Positions 1 to 7,406 of a stretch of DNA of 24,167 bases are shown here, one piece after another. The notes under the pieces are model-generated. The model worked only from the letters and a program-made list of their open reading frames with translations, was not told where the DNA came from and ran no database searches. The stretch covers positions 1 to 24,167 of the forward strand of contig CAIVXW010000434.1 of the NCBI GenBank assembly GCA_903910005.1, read 5' to 3'. Positions within the stretch are counted from its first letter, which is position 1; the number at the start of each line of letters is the position of its first letter. Made by a program: the position numbers and the translations under genes. The DNA comes from an uncultured Methylococcaceae bacterium. GTDB taxonomy: Bacteria > Pseudomonadota > Gammaproteobacteria > Methylococcales > Methylococcaceae.

Positions 1-101
1 AGGATGGCGGTCAACTCAGCTGTGCAGGGGTGCCTGCAGAGGGACAGGCTCGCCGGACACAGGGGAAGGCCACCCAACGCAACTTCCAACCGGGTATCCA
101 C
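1..101. other. Region after dnaG, no gene seen
   Basis: 101 bases downstream of the dnaG stop with no start resembling rpoD, the usual next gene. A 6-base inverted repeat TGCAGG/CCTGCA with loop GGTG lies at 23-38, without a T-run. rpoD is expected beyond the left edge. Confidence 0.4.
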
Positions 102-1841
102 TTATTTCCCGGTATGTCTGAGCAGGGTACGCAGTTCGTCCTGTTCCTTGCCGTCCAGCGCCGAACGGGTGCTTTTATCCAGTAGCAGACCAATGCGTTG
201 CTCGGTGAGCCGTTGTTCCAGTTTGTGTACGGTTCCGGTAAATTCTGCCTCCAGTTGGCTGGATACCATGTTGCTGGTCGCCCAGATCAGCAATTCACGT
301 ACGAAGCCTTCCTCCGGCTCGTCCCGAAACGTCTCCTGTAGCGAACCGCTCGACAGGTTGGGATTGTCCTGCAGCAATGCCAGAATTTTTTCAGCCAGTG
401 CCCCGCCGCGCGGTGCGGCGATGATCTGCTGCCGTGAGGCCTCGGTCAGCAAGCCGGCCAGCCTCGGCTCATACAGGAGCAGTGCCAGAAAAATACGCAT
501 GAGGGAGGGTTTGCCGGATGCCGATGAGGACGCGCTGCCATTATTACGGCGGGCCGATCCGGGCGGAGTGGGGCGGGCAGCGGGTTGGTAACCGCTCAGT
601 TCAGCCAGTTTTTGTTCAAGCAGACTGCGAAATACCCCGGCAGGAATTTTGGCGATCAGGGGGGTTGCCAGTTTGATCAGGCTGGCGCGGGATTCAATAC
701 GCTGCATGTCCAGCGAATCACACAGTCGCTCAAAAAAGTATTCGGAGAATGGCCGGGCCGCATCGACTTGCGCCAGAAAATGCGCCGGGCCACTGGCTCT
801 TACCAGCGAATCAGGGTCGTGCCCGCCCGGCAAGGTCAGAAACCGCACCTGACGCCCTTCCCGCAAATACGGTAAGGCCGCTTCGAGGGCTTTCCAGGCC
901 GCCTGCAACCCGGCCCGGTCGCCGTCGAAACAGAAAACCAGTTCACTGCTATAGCGAAACAGGGACTGGATATGTTCTTCCGAGGTAGCCGTGCCCAGGG
1001 TGGCTACGGCCTCATGAATACCGGACCCGGCCAGGGCAATCACATCCATGTACCCTTCAACCAGTAAAAGCCGGGCAGGTTGGCGGGTATGTTCCAGTGC
1101 CTCATAAAGCCCGTAAAGCTCCCGGTGTTTCCTGAATACCGGTGTTTCGGGTGAATTGATGTATTTGGGTTTGTCGTCGTTGAGTACCCGCCCGCCAAAT
1201 CCGATCACCTGACCGCGCCGGTTGCGTATGGGAAACATGATCCGGTCGCGGAAGCGGTCGTAGGTTGTATCGTCCTTGCGGATGCAAAGCCCGGCACTGA
1301 TCAAATCCGGTTCGGGCCATTGCGGCGGCAGGTTGCGCCAGCCGGGCGGGGCATACCCCAGACGAAACCGCCTGGCCAGTTCGCCGGTAATACCCCGATT
1401 TCTGAGGTAGTCGACAGCTCTGGCAGCGTCGGGGCGGGTTTTGAGTTGTAGTGCGTAAAACTGCGCGGCCTTGTCCTGCAGGTCGAGCAGGGGTTGGGTA
1501 TCGGGTGCGGGAGACGCAACGCCGGAGCCGGTGTCGTCTCCGGTGGGAACCGGCAAACCGGCCTGTTCAGCCAGTTGCCGTACGGCTTCAATGAAGTTGA
1601 GACGGTCGTATTCCATCAGAAAACTGATGGCGTTGCCGTGGGCACCGCAACCGTAGCAGTGATAAAACTGCTTGTCCTGCCTGACGGTGAAGCTGGGGGT
1701 TTTTTCGTTATGGAAGGGACAGCGGGCCATGTAACTGTGGCCCGAGCGTTTCAGTGACAGGCGACCGCCAATCAGTTCAACCAGATCGACCCGGGCCAGA
1801 ACCTCCTGAATGAACTCACGAGGTATGCGTCCGGCCCGCAT
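102..1841 (-). CDS. dnaG: DNA primase DnaG
   Basis: Synthesises the short RNA primers that start leading strands and Okazaki fragments, acting with the replicative helicase. The 579-residue product is about the length of E. coli DnaG (581). An N-terminal CHC2 zinc finger is visible (C41, H44 in CPFHNEKTPSF; C62, C65 in HCYGCG). The TOPRIM catalytic core follows, with E262 in LLLVEGYMDV, D306 and D308 in FCFDGD, and the DPDS motif near 342-345. A poorly conserved C-terminal region of about 130 residues fits the helicase-binding domain. The ATG is preceded by GGAGG at a suitable distance and lies 17 bases after the yqeY stop, so dnaG is the third gene of an rpsU-yqeY-dnaG operon. Family assignment is certain; the start is well supported. 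Confidence 0.98.
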   Translation of the reverse strand: MRAGRIPREFIQEVLARVDLVELIGGRLSLKRSGHSYMARCPFHNEKTPSFTVRQDKQFYHCYGCGAHGNAISFLMEYDRLNFIEAVRQLAEQAGLPVPTGDDTGSGVASPAPDTQPLLDLQDKAAQFYALQLKTRPDAARAVDYLRNRGITGELARRFRLGYAPPGWRNLPPQWPEPDLISAGLCIRKDDTTYDRFRDRIMFPIRNRRGQVIGFGGRVLNDDKPKYINSPETPVFRKHRELYGLYEALEHTRQPARLLLVEGYMDVIALAGSGIHEAVATLGTATSEEHIQSLFRYSSELVFCFDGDRAGLQAAWKALEAALPYLREGRQVRFLTLPGGHDPDSLVRASGPAHFLAQVDAARPFSEYFFERLCDSLDMQRIESRASLIKLATPLIAKIPAGVFRSLLEQKLAELSGYQPAARPTPPGSARRNNGSASSSASGKPSLMRIFLALLLYEPRLAGLLTEASRQQIIAAPRGGALAEKILALLQDNPNLSSGSLQETFRDEPEEGFVRELLIWATSNMVSSQLEAEFTGTVHKLEQRLTEQRIGLLLDKSTRSALDGKEQDELRTLLRHTGK

Positions 1842-1858
1842 CCGCCCCGACCCTCCGG

Positions 1859-2308
1859 TCAGGCCGACAGTCTGGCTTTTACCCTGGCACTGACTGCGGT
1901 CATGTCAGCCCGTCCCTGCATGCGGGGTTTGAGTACCGCCATGACCTTACCCATGCCGCCCGGGCCTTCGGCTCCGGTCTCGGCGAGGGCTTCGGCAATC
2001 AGGTGGTCGATTTCGGCATCACTCAGGGCGGTGGGCAGATAATCCTGGATGATGCTGATCTCCGCCAGTTCGGCGTCGGCCAGCTCCTGACGACCGGCGG
2101 CCTCAAACTGGCTGATGGATTCACGCCGCTGCTTGACCATTTTGTCCAGTATCGCAATCACATCGGCGTCTTCCAGTGCAATCCGCTCGTCGACTTCACG
2201 TTGCTTGATGGCCGAATTGATTAGCCGGATGACCCCGAGACGGGGTTTGTCAGCCGACTTCATGGCCGCTTTCATGTCGGCCTGCAGGCGTTCTTTAAGG
2301 GTTGTCAT
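1859..2308 (-). CDS. yqeY: GatB/YqeY domain protein YqeY
   Basis: Small 149-residue protein of the YqeY family, homologous to the C-terminal tail domain of the GatB subunit of tRNA amidotransferase. Its exact role is not established; a link to tRNA or translation is usually suggested. The N-terminus MTTLKERLQADMKAAMKS, the KQREVDER segment, the IAILDKMVKQRRESISQF helix and the C-terminal GxMGKVMAVLKPRMQGRAD motif are all typical of the family. It sits 9 bases after rpsU and 17 bases before dnaG, all on the minus strand, which is the arrangement in Pseudomonas-like gammaproteobacteria (E. coli lacks yqeY at this position). Co-transcription with both neighbours is inferred from spacing. Confidence 0.95.
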   Translation of the reverse strand: MTTLKERLQADMKAAMKSADKPRLGVIRLINSAIKQREVDERIALEDADVIAILDKMVKQRRESISQFEAAGRQELADAELAEISIIQDYLPTALSDAEIDHLIAEALAETGAEGPGGMGKVMAVLKPRMQGRADMTAVSARVKARLSA

Positions 2309-2317
2309 GGCAATGGA

Positions 2318-2551
2318 TCAGACCTGTGGGCGGCCCTTGCGCAGGTTCTGCAGGGCGAAACGTTCCCGGGACAGCTTCTTCAGATGACGTTTGACTGCCG
2401 ATGCCGCCTTGCGCTTGCGTTCCTCGGTGGGTTTTTCGTAAAACTCGCGTCTGCGCACTTCGGACAGGACACCTGCTTTTTCGCAGGCACGTTTGAAACG
2501 ACGAATGGCGATTTCAAAGGGTTCGTTCTCTCTGATCTTGATTGAAGGCAT
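2318..2551 (-). CDS. rpsU: 30S ribosomal protein S21
   Basis: Component of the small ribosomal subunit that helps mRNA binding at initiation. The 77-residue product matches S21 over its length: MPSIKIRENEPFEIAIRRFK, then KAGVLSEVRRREFYEKPTEE and a very basic C-terminal helix. It is slightly longer than the 71-residue E. coli protein, with a divergent tail ending in KGRPQV. It is the first gene of the leftward operon with yqeY and dnaG and is divergent from tsaD. A leader of about 75 bases carrying a GC-rich hairpin separates the likely promoter from the start codon. Function and start are secure. Confidence 0.98.
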   Translation of the reverse strand: MPSIKIRENEPFEIAIRRFKRACEKAGVLSEVRRREFYEKPTEERKRKAASAVKRHLKKLSRERFALQNLRKGRPQV

Positions 2552-2598
2552 GTAGCTTCCCGGTATTCCTGGTTAAAATTGGATGGATTGAAACAAGA

Positions 2599-2615
2599 CC
2601 CGCCTGCTGGGCGGG
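2599..2615 (-). promoter_or_regulatory. GC-rich hairpin in the rpsU leader
   Basis: Perfect 6-base inverted repeat, CCCGCC and GGCGGG, around a 5-base loop. It lies between the proposed rpsU promoter and the rpsU start codon, so it would fold in the 5' untranslated RNA about 47 bases before the ATG. No T-run follows it on the minus strand, so it is not a clear terminator. A control or RNA-stability role is possible but not shown. Confidence 0.35.
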
Positions 2616-2632
2616 CCAAATTTAAGCACGCG

Positions 2633-2638
2633 ATTATA
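2633..2638 (-). promoter_or_regulatory. Probable sigma-70 -10 element for rpsU operon
   Basis: A perfect TATAAT reads on the minus strand, followed by CGC, about 80 bases before the rpsU ATG. Upstream, T-rich sequence (TTTACT or TTTTTA, at 15-17 bases) gives only a weak -35 match, and this part overlaps the tsaD start region. A second TATAATCGC occurs before the DUF2726 gene at 21994-21999. Basis: consensus match and position only. Confidence 0.5.
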
Positions 2639-2663
2639 ACCGCTAAAATCCGAAGTAAAAAGT

Positions 2664-3695
2664 ATGTATGTGCTTGGCATAGAAACCTCCTGCGACGAAA
2701 CCGGTGTCGCCCTGTATCATTCCCGCCACGGGCTGGTGTCTCACGTCCTGCACAGTCAGGTCAGGATTCACGCCGAATACGGGGGCGTGGTTCCCGAACT
2801 GGCCTCACGCGATCACATCTGTCGCCTGATTCCGCTGATCCGCCGGGTTTTGGCGGAGGCTGGCATCGAACGCCACGAACTGAACGGAATTGCCTATACC
2901 GCAGGTCCCGGGCTGATGGGTGCCTTGCTGGTCGGAGCCAGCGTGGCCCGCAGCATGGCATACGCCCTGGGCATTCCGGCCATTGGCATACACCACATGG
3001 AAGGCCATCTGCTGGCCCCGCTGCTGGAAGCCTCCCGCCCCGATTTTCCCTTTGTGGCCCTGCTGGTGTCCGGCGGCCATACCCAACTGGTGCAGGTGGG
3101 CGGCATCGGTGATTACCGGTTGCTGGGTGAATCGCTGGACGATGCGGCTGGCGAGGCCTTCGACAAAACCGCCAAACTGCTGGGGCTGGGCTATCCGGGC
3201 GGGCCGGAAGTAGCCCGCCTGGCAGAACAGGGTCAACCGGGCCGTCACGTGTTTCCGCGCCCCATGACCGACCGCCCCGGGCTTGATTTCAGCTTCAGCG
3301 GCCTCAAGACCCACACCCTGCACGTCTATCAGGCCTCGGCCAAAACCCTGCAGGACAAAGCCGACATCGCCCGGGCCTTTCAGGACGCGGTGGTTGAAAC
3401 CCTGGTCATCAAATCCGGCCGGGCACTGGCAGCCACTGGCCTCAACCGGCTGGTGGTGGCCGGTGGGGTCAGTGCCAACCGGCTGATGCGGCAGCAACTG
3501 GACGACATGGCCCGCCGGACGGGGTGTCAGGTGTATTTCCCCCGCCTGGCCTTTTGTGGCGACAACGGTGCCATGATTGCCTATGCCGGTTACCGGCGAC
3601 TGGCTGAAGGTCAAGCGGATTCACTGGAAATCCGCGCCCGCCCGCGCTGGCCCCTGACCGAAACCCCTCCGCTGCCGCTCCCTGAAACCGGGTGA
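2664..3695 (+). CDS. tsaD: tRNA N6-adenosine threonylcarbamoyltransferase TsaD
   Basis: Transfers the threonylcarbamoyl group to A37 of ANN-decoding tRNAs, working in the cytoplasm with TsaB, TsaC and TsaE. The 343-residue product is full length. It starts MYVLGIETSCDETGVALY and carries the metal-binding HHMEGH motif (H111 and H115), the LLVSGGHTQLV segment, the SFSGLKT region, the VAGGVSANRLMR nucleotide-binding motif and the FCGDNGAMIAYAG signature near the C-terminus. It is divergent from rpsU, as in many proteobacteria where tsaD (gcp) and rpsU are neighbours. No strong ribosome-binding site is seen before the ATG, but the N-terminus matches the family exactly. The gene ends 5 bases before the plsY stop on the other strand. 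Confidence 0.98.
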   Translation: MYVLGIETSCDETGVALYHSRHGLVSHVLHSQVRIHAEYGGVVPELASRDHICRLIPLIRRVLAEAGIERHELNGIAYTAGPGLMGALLVGASVARSMAYALGIPAIGIHHMEGHLLAPLLEASRPDFPFVALLVSGGHTQLVQVGGIGDYRLLGESLDDAAGEAFDKTAKLLGLGYPGGPEVARLAEQGQPGRHVFPRPMTDRPGLDFSFSGLKTHTLHVYQASAKTLQDKADIARAFQDAVVETLVIKSGRALAATGLNRLVVAGGVSANRLMRQQLDDMARRTGCQVYFPRLAFCGDNGAMIAYAGYRRLAEGQADSLEIRARPRWPLTETPPLPLPETG

Positions 3696-3700
3696 TCCAC

Positions 3701-4291
3701 TCAGCCTTTGCGGCCAATGCGGCTTTCCTCGCCGCGCAGCAGTCGCTCGATGTTGGGACGATGCCGCCAGAACAGCAGGGCAGCCAGCGCAAGGGTCAGG
3801 ATGGTCAGGGCCAGGTGGCCCAGCATCAGCCAGACGTAGAGCGGTGACAGGGCGGCAGCAACCAGGGCCGCCAGCGAAGAATAACGGGTCAGTCCGGCGA
3901 CGGCGATCCAGGTTGCCAGAACAGCCAGGCCCAGTCCCCAGAAGAAGCCACTCAGCACGCCCAGTGCGGTGGCAACCCCCTTGCCACCCCGGAATCCGAA
4001 AAAGACCGGATAAAGATGCCCCAGAAACGCCGCCAGCCCGACCAGACCCACGACCAGCCCGTTCATCCCCATAAGCTGTGCAAGCATCACCGGGATAAAC
4101 CCCTTGAGGGCATCCCCCAGCAAGGTCAGGGCAGCGGCTTTTTTACCGCCCAGTCGCAGTACGTTGGTGGCACCGGGGTTGCCGGAACCTTGCTGGCGGG
4201 GATCCGGTAGATCAAAGGCCCGGCTGACCAGAACGGCCGTGGACAGGGAACCCGACAGGTACGCCAGCGAAATCAATAGCAAATAGGTCAT
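3701..4291 (-). CDS. plsY: Glycerol-3-phosphate acyltransferase PlsY
   Basis: Integral membrane enzyme that transfers the acyl group from acyl-phosphate (made by PlsX) to glycerol-3-phosphate, the first step of phospholipid synthesis. The 196-residue product shows the family motifs: GSxxTAVLVSR near the N-terminus, the glycine-rich SGNPGATNVLR loop, GDALKGFIPV, the FFGFRGGKGVATALG motif and hydrophobic segments throughout. The reading frame stays open upstream to 4414, but I chose the ATG at 4291. It gives the family N-terminus MTYLLLISLAYLSGS, is preceded by GGAG, and avoids overlapping folB. Convergent with tsaD and divergent from folB, the same neighbourhood as in Pseudomonas. Confidence 0.96.
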   Translation of the reverse strand: MTYLLLISLAYLSGSLSTAVLVSRAFDLPDPRQQGSGNPGATNVLRLGGKKAAALTLLGDALKGFIPVMLAQLMGMNGLVVGLVGLAAFLGHLYPVFFGFRGGKGVATALGVLSGFFWGLGLAVLATWIAVAGLTRYSSLAALVAAALSPLYVWLMLGHLALTILTLALAALLFWRHRPNIERLLRGEESRIGRKG

Positions 4292-4364
4292 GCCGCTCAC
4301 TCCGGTATGCAGGTAAAATAGGAAAAAATCGGAATCGTCTTCCAACTCAACATCAGGTAAACCA

Positions 4365-4739
4365 ATGGATATTATATTTCTGAGGGGTCTCCATATCGAG
4401 ACCGTGATCGGCATTTACGACTGGGAGCGCGAAATTCGGCAGACCGTCGTGATTGATCTCGAACTGGGAACCGACATCCGTGCCGCCGCTGCCCATGATG
4501 ATATCAGCCGGACGCTTGACTACGGTGCCCTGTCGACCCGCGTGGTCGAATTTGTTGAGTCCAGCGAATTTCTGCTGGTTGAAACCCTGGCCGAACGGCT
4601 GGCCAGCCTGATCCGGGCCGAATTCGCCGTGCCCTGGCTACGCCTGACCGTCAACAAGAAGGGAGCCATCCAGGGAGCCAGTGACGTGGGCATCCTCATT
4701 ACCCGGGGCAACCCGCCTGACAACACCGCCGACCGGTAA
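4365..4739 (+). CDS. folB: Dihydroneopterin aldolase FolB
   Basis: Folate pathway enzyme that converts 7,8-dihydroneopterin to 6-hydroxymethyl-dihydropterin and glycolaldehyde; many members also epimerise the substrate. The 124-residue product has the family landmarks: MDIIFLRGLHIETVIGIYDWEREIRQ at the start, a DYGALSTRVVEFVESSEFLLVETLAERLA core containing the substrate-binding glutamate region, and LTVNKKGAIQGASDVGI near the end, with the conserved lysine. Transcribed divergently from plsY across 73 bases. A TAAAAT at 4314-4319 could be its -10 box, but no convincing -35 box is present. manC starts 5 bases after the stop, so co-transcription is likely. Confidence 0.95.
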   Translation: MDIIFLRGLHIETVIGIYDWEREIRQTVVIDLELGTDIRAAAAHDDISRTLDYGALSTRVVEFVESSEFLLVETLAERLASLIRAEFAVPWLRLTVNKKGAIQGASDVGILITRGNPPDNTADR

Positions 4740-4744
4740 GCCAC

Positions 4745-6202
4745 ATGCAGCCCACCCCCCTTCAGGCCGTCATCCTCTCGGGCGGGGCCGGTACCCGGCT
4801 CTGGCCCTTCTCCCGTGAAGCCTATCCCAAGCAGTTTCTGGCCCTGACCGGTGACAAAACCCTGTTTCAGGAGGCCGTCACCCGAATCAGCACGCTCCCG
4901 TCAGGTCAGGGTATCACCCTGTGTCCGCCCCAGGTCATCTGCAACGAGATGCACCGTTTTCTGGTGGCCGAACAGTTGCGCTGCCTGGGTATTGAGGGCA
5001 GCCGCATCCTGCTCGAACCGGTAGCCCGCAACACCGCCCCGGCCCTGACCCTGGCCGCCCTGTCGGCGCAGGCAGGAGGCGGCGATCCGGTGCTGGTGGT
5101 GCTGCCTTCGGATCATTATGTTCGCAATCTGGCCGGTTTTCAGGCCCGCTTGCTGGAAGCCGCCCGTCAGGCTGCACAAGGTTGGCTGGTCACCCTGGGC
5201 ATCACCCCCAACCGGCCCGAAACCGGCTTCGGGTATATCCGCTGCGGTGCCCGTCTGGATGAGAATGCCTCGGTTGTCGCCGGCTTCACCGAAAAACCGG
5301 ATGCCGCCACTGCTGCCCGCTACCTGGAGACCGGCCAGTATCTCTGGAACAGCGGCATCTTCATCCTGAAAGCCTCCACCTGGCTGACGCAGATCGGGAT
5401 ACACCGCCCCGATATTGCCGAAGCCTGTACCCGTGCCCTGGCCCACAGCCAGGCGGACGGTGATTTTATCCGCATCGACGCCAAAGCCTTCGCCGACTGT
5501 CCGGCTGATTCCATCGACTATGCCGTCATGGAAAAACTGTGCGGGCCATCCGCCCCCGCAGCCGCTGGCGTTCTGGTGTTGCCGCTGGATGCCGGCTGGT
5601 CTGACCTGGGATCATGGGCCACCCTGGGCGAAGTCAAACCGCGTGATGAACAGGGCAATGTTGCCATCGGCGACGTTTTTGCCAGGGACACCCGGGACAG
5701 CCTGCTCTATGCCCAGAGCCGGTTTCTGGCCACCGTCGGGGTTGATAACCTTATTGTCATCGAAACAGCGGATGCCGTTCTGGTGGCCCACCGGGACAAG
5801 GCCCAGGATGTCAGGGTCATCACGGATCACCTGCGCCTGAATGAACGTTCTGAACACCTGTACCACACCAAGGTACACCGGCCCTGGGGTGCCTTCCAGT
5901 CTGTCGACACCGGTAGCCGTTACCAGGTCAAGCGCCTGACCATCCACCCCGGTGCCAGCCTGTCCCTGCAAATGCACCATCACCGGGCCGAACACTGGAT
6001 CGTGGTCAGGGGAACCGCCCGGGTCACCCGTGGCGAGGAGAGTTTTCTCCTCACCGAAAATGAATCAACCTACATACCGGTCGGCGTACGCCATCGTCTG
6101 GAAAATCCCGGTTCCATCCCGCTGGAAATCATTGAGGTTCAATCCGGCAGCTATCTGGGCGAGGATGACATCGTACGCTATCAGGATCACTACAACCGTT
6201 AA
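4745..6202 (+). CDS. manC: Mannose-1-phosphate guanylyltransferase / mannose-6-phosphate isomerase
   Basis: Bifunctional enzyme of GDP-mannose synthesis (type II PMI/GMP family, also called AlgA, CpsB or XanB). The 485-residue length fits. The N-terminal nucleotidyltransferase domain has the pyrophosphorylase signature GGAGTRLWPFSRE with PKQF (residues 13-31), PSDHYV, GFGYIRCG, the FTEKPD motif and LDAGWSDLGSW. The C-terminal cupin isomerase domain contains HRPWGAF, YQVKRLTIHPG, the metal-binding QMHHHRAEHW (around 409-418) and the VRHRLENPG segment. It lies 5 bases after folB and 22 bases before ychF and is not part of any visible polysaccharide cluster. GDP-mannose from this enzyme could feed lipopolysaccharide or exopolysaccharide synthesis. 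The product is certain; the pathway use is inferred. Confidence 0.96.
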   Translation: MQPTPLQAVILSGGAGTRLWPFSREAYPKQFLALTGDKTLFQEAVTRISTLPSGQGITLCPPQVICNEMHRFLVAEQLRCLGIEGSRILLEPVARNTAPALTLAALSAQAGGGDPVLVVLPSDHYVRNLAGFQARLLEAARQAAQGWLVTLGITPNRPETGFGYIRCGARLDENASVVAGFTEKPDAATAARYLETGQYLWNSGIFILKASTWLTQIGIHRPDIAEACTRALAHSQADGDFIRIDAKAFADCPADSIDYAVMEKLCGPSAPAAAGVLVLPLDAGWSDLGSWATLGEVKPRDEQGNVAIGDVFARDTRDSLLYAQSRFLATVGVDNLIVIETADAVLVAHRDKAQDVRVITDHLRLNERSEHLYHTKVHRPWGAFQSVDTGSRYQVKRLTIHPGASLSLQMHHHRAEHWIVVRGTARVTRGEESFLLTENESTYIPVGVRHRLENPGSIPLEIIEVQSGSYLGEDDIVRYQDHYNR

Positions 6203-6224
6203 ATCAGCCGAGACCTTAATCACC

Positions 6225-7316
6225 ATGACTCTTCACTGCGGAATCGTGGGTTTGCCCAATGTCGGCAAATCCACCCTGTTCAACGCCCTGACCAAAGCAG
6301 CCATCGCTGCGGAAAATTACCCCTTTTGCACGATTGATCCCAACGTCGGGGTAGTGCCGGTGCCTGATCCAAGGCTGGATGCCCTGGCCGCCATCGTCAA
6401 GCCGGAGCGGGTTATCCCCACCAGCATCGAGTTCGTCGACATTGCCGGGCTGGTAGCCGGTGCCTCCAGGGGCGAGGGGCTGGGCAACCAGTTTCTGGCC
6501 CATATCCGGGAAACCGATGCCATTGCCCACGTGGTACGTTGTTTTGAGAATGATGACGTCATTCACGTGGCGGGCAAGGTCGATCCGGTTTCGGATATCG
6601 AGATCATCAATACCGAACTGAGCCTGGCCGATCTGGGCACGGTCGACAAGGCCCTGCAACGGGCTACCAAGGCGTCCAAATCAGGCAACAAGGATGAACT
6701 GGAACGAAAAGCCCTGCTGGAACGGGTGCTGGCCCATCTGGATACCGGCAAACCGATCCGGGCCATGGCCCTGGATGCCACTGAAAAAAGCGGACTGGCT
6801 GATCTGCACCTGCTGACCCTCAAACCGACCCTGTATGTGGCCAATGTGCAGGAGGGCGGATTTGACAACAACCCCCTGCTGGACCGTGTCCGTGCCCACG
6901 CCGACGGCGAAGGTTCGGTGGTGGTGCCGGTCTGTGCCGCCTTTGAAGCTGAAATTGCCCAACTCGACGACGCCGACAAGGGTGATTTTCTGGCCGAACT
7001 GGGGCTTGCCGAACCCGGACTGAACCGGCTGATCCGGGCCGGCTACGCGCTGCTGCATCTGGACACCTATTTCACCGCCGGTGTCAAGGAAGTCCGGGCC
7101 TGGACCATCCCGGTCGGTGCCACCGCGCCCCAGGCGGCCGGTGTCATTCACAGCGATTTTGAACGCGGTTTTATCCGGGCCGAGATCATAGGCTACGACG
7201 ATTTCATCCGTTACAAGGGCGAACAGGGTGCCAAGGATGCCGGTAAATGGCGGCTGGAAGGCAAGGACTATGTCATGAAGGACGGTGACGTGACTCATTT
7301 CAGGTTCAACGTATAG
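6225..7316 (+). CDS. ychF: Ribosome-binding ATPase YchF (Obg family)
   Basis: Cytoplasmic P-loop ATPase of the Obg/TRAFAC class that binds ribosomes and affects stress responses. The 363-residue length equals E. coli YchF. Motifs: G1 loop GLPNVGKST (residues 9-17), NYPFCTIDPNVG, the G3-like DIAGLV (72-77, with a hydrophobic residue in place of the catalytic glutamine), and NVQE in place of the usual NKxD, which gives ATP preference. A C-terminal TGS-type domain ends with KDYVMKDGDVTHFRFNV. The frame is open 91 codons further upstream inside manC, but the ATG at 6225 gives the exact family N-terminus. It is probably the last gene of folB-manC-ychF, as a 9-base-stem hairpin follows. In many genomes ychF follows pth, which is not seen here. 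Confidence 0.97.
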   Translation: MTLHCGIVGLPNVGKSTLFNALTKAAIAAENYPFCTIDPNVGVVPVPDPRLDALAAIVKPERVIPTSIEFVDIAGLVAGASRGEGLGNQFLAHIRETDAIAHVVRCFENDDVIHVAGKVDPVSDIEIINTELSLADLGTVDKALQRATKASKSGNKDELERKALLERVLAHLDTGKPIRAMALDATEKSGLADLHLLTLKPTLYVANVQEGGFDNNPLLDRVRAHADGEGSVVVPVCAAFEAEIAQLDDADKGDFLAELGLAEPGLNRLIRAGYALLHLDTYFTAGVKEVRAWTIPVGATAPQAAGVIHSDFERGFIRAEIIGYDDFIRYKGEQGAKDAGKWRLEGKDYVMKDGDVTHFRFNV

Positions 7317-7329
7317 TCGGGCACGGCGA

Positions 7330-7353
7330 GGGATTGTGGATGCACACAATCCC
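7330..7353 (+). terminator. Hairpin between ychF and opgD
   Basis: A perfect 9-base inverted repeat, GGGATTGTG and CACAATCCC, flanks a 6-base loop 14 bases after the ychF stop. It is followed by CTTCC rather than a run of T, so it is a weak intrinsic terminator at best. Position and symmetry suggest it ends or protects the folB-manC-ychF transcript. Confidence 0.45.
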
Positions 7354-7406
7354 CTTCCGAATCGCTACAATTGATCCACTGTCCACTCCATCCCGACAAA
7401 AACATC

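Noticed and set aside
2644..2649. TAAAAT as a -10 box for tsaD
   Set aside because: No acceptable -35 box, and the start of transcription would leave a leader of only a few bases; the evidence is too thin.
2805..3614. Long minus-strand open frame opposite tsaD (269 codons)
   Set aside because: It is the antisense shadow of a certain tsaD gene in GC-rich DNA; its product matches no family that I know and has no ribosome-binding site.
4292..4414. Upstream extension of plsY
   Set aside because: Would overlap folB and add residues with no family match; the ATG at 4291 has a good ribosome-binding site and the family N-terminus.
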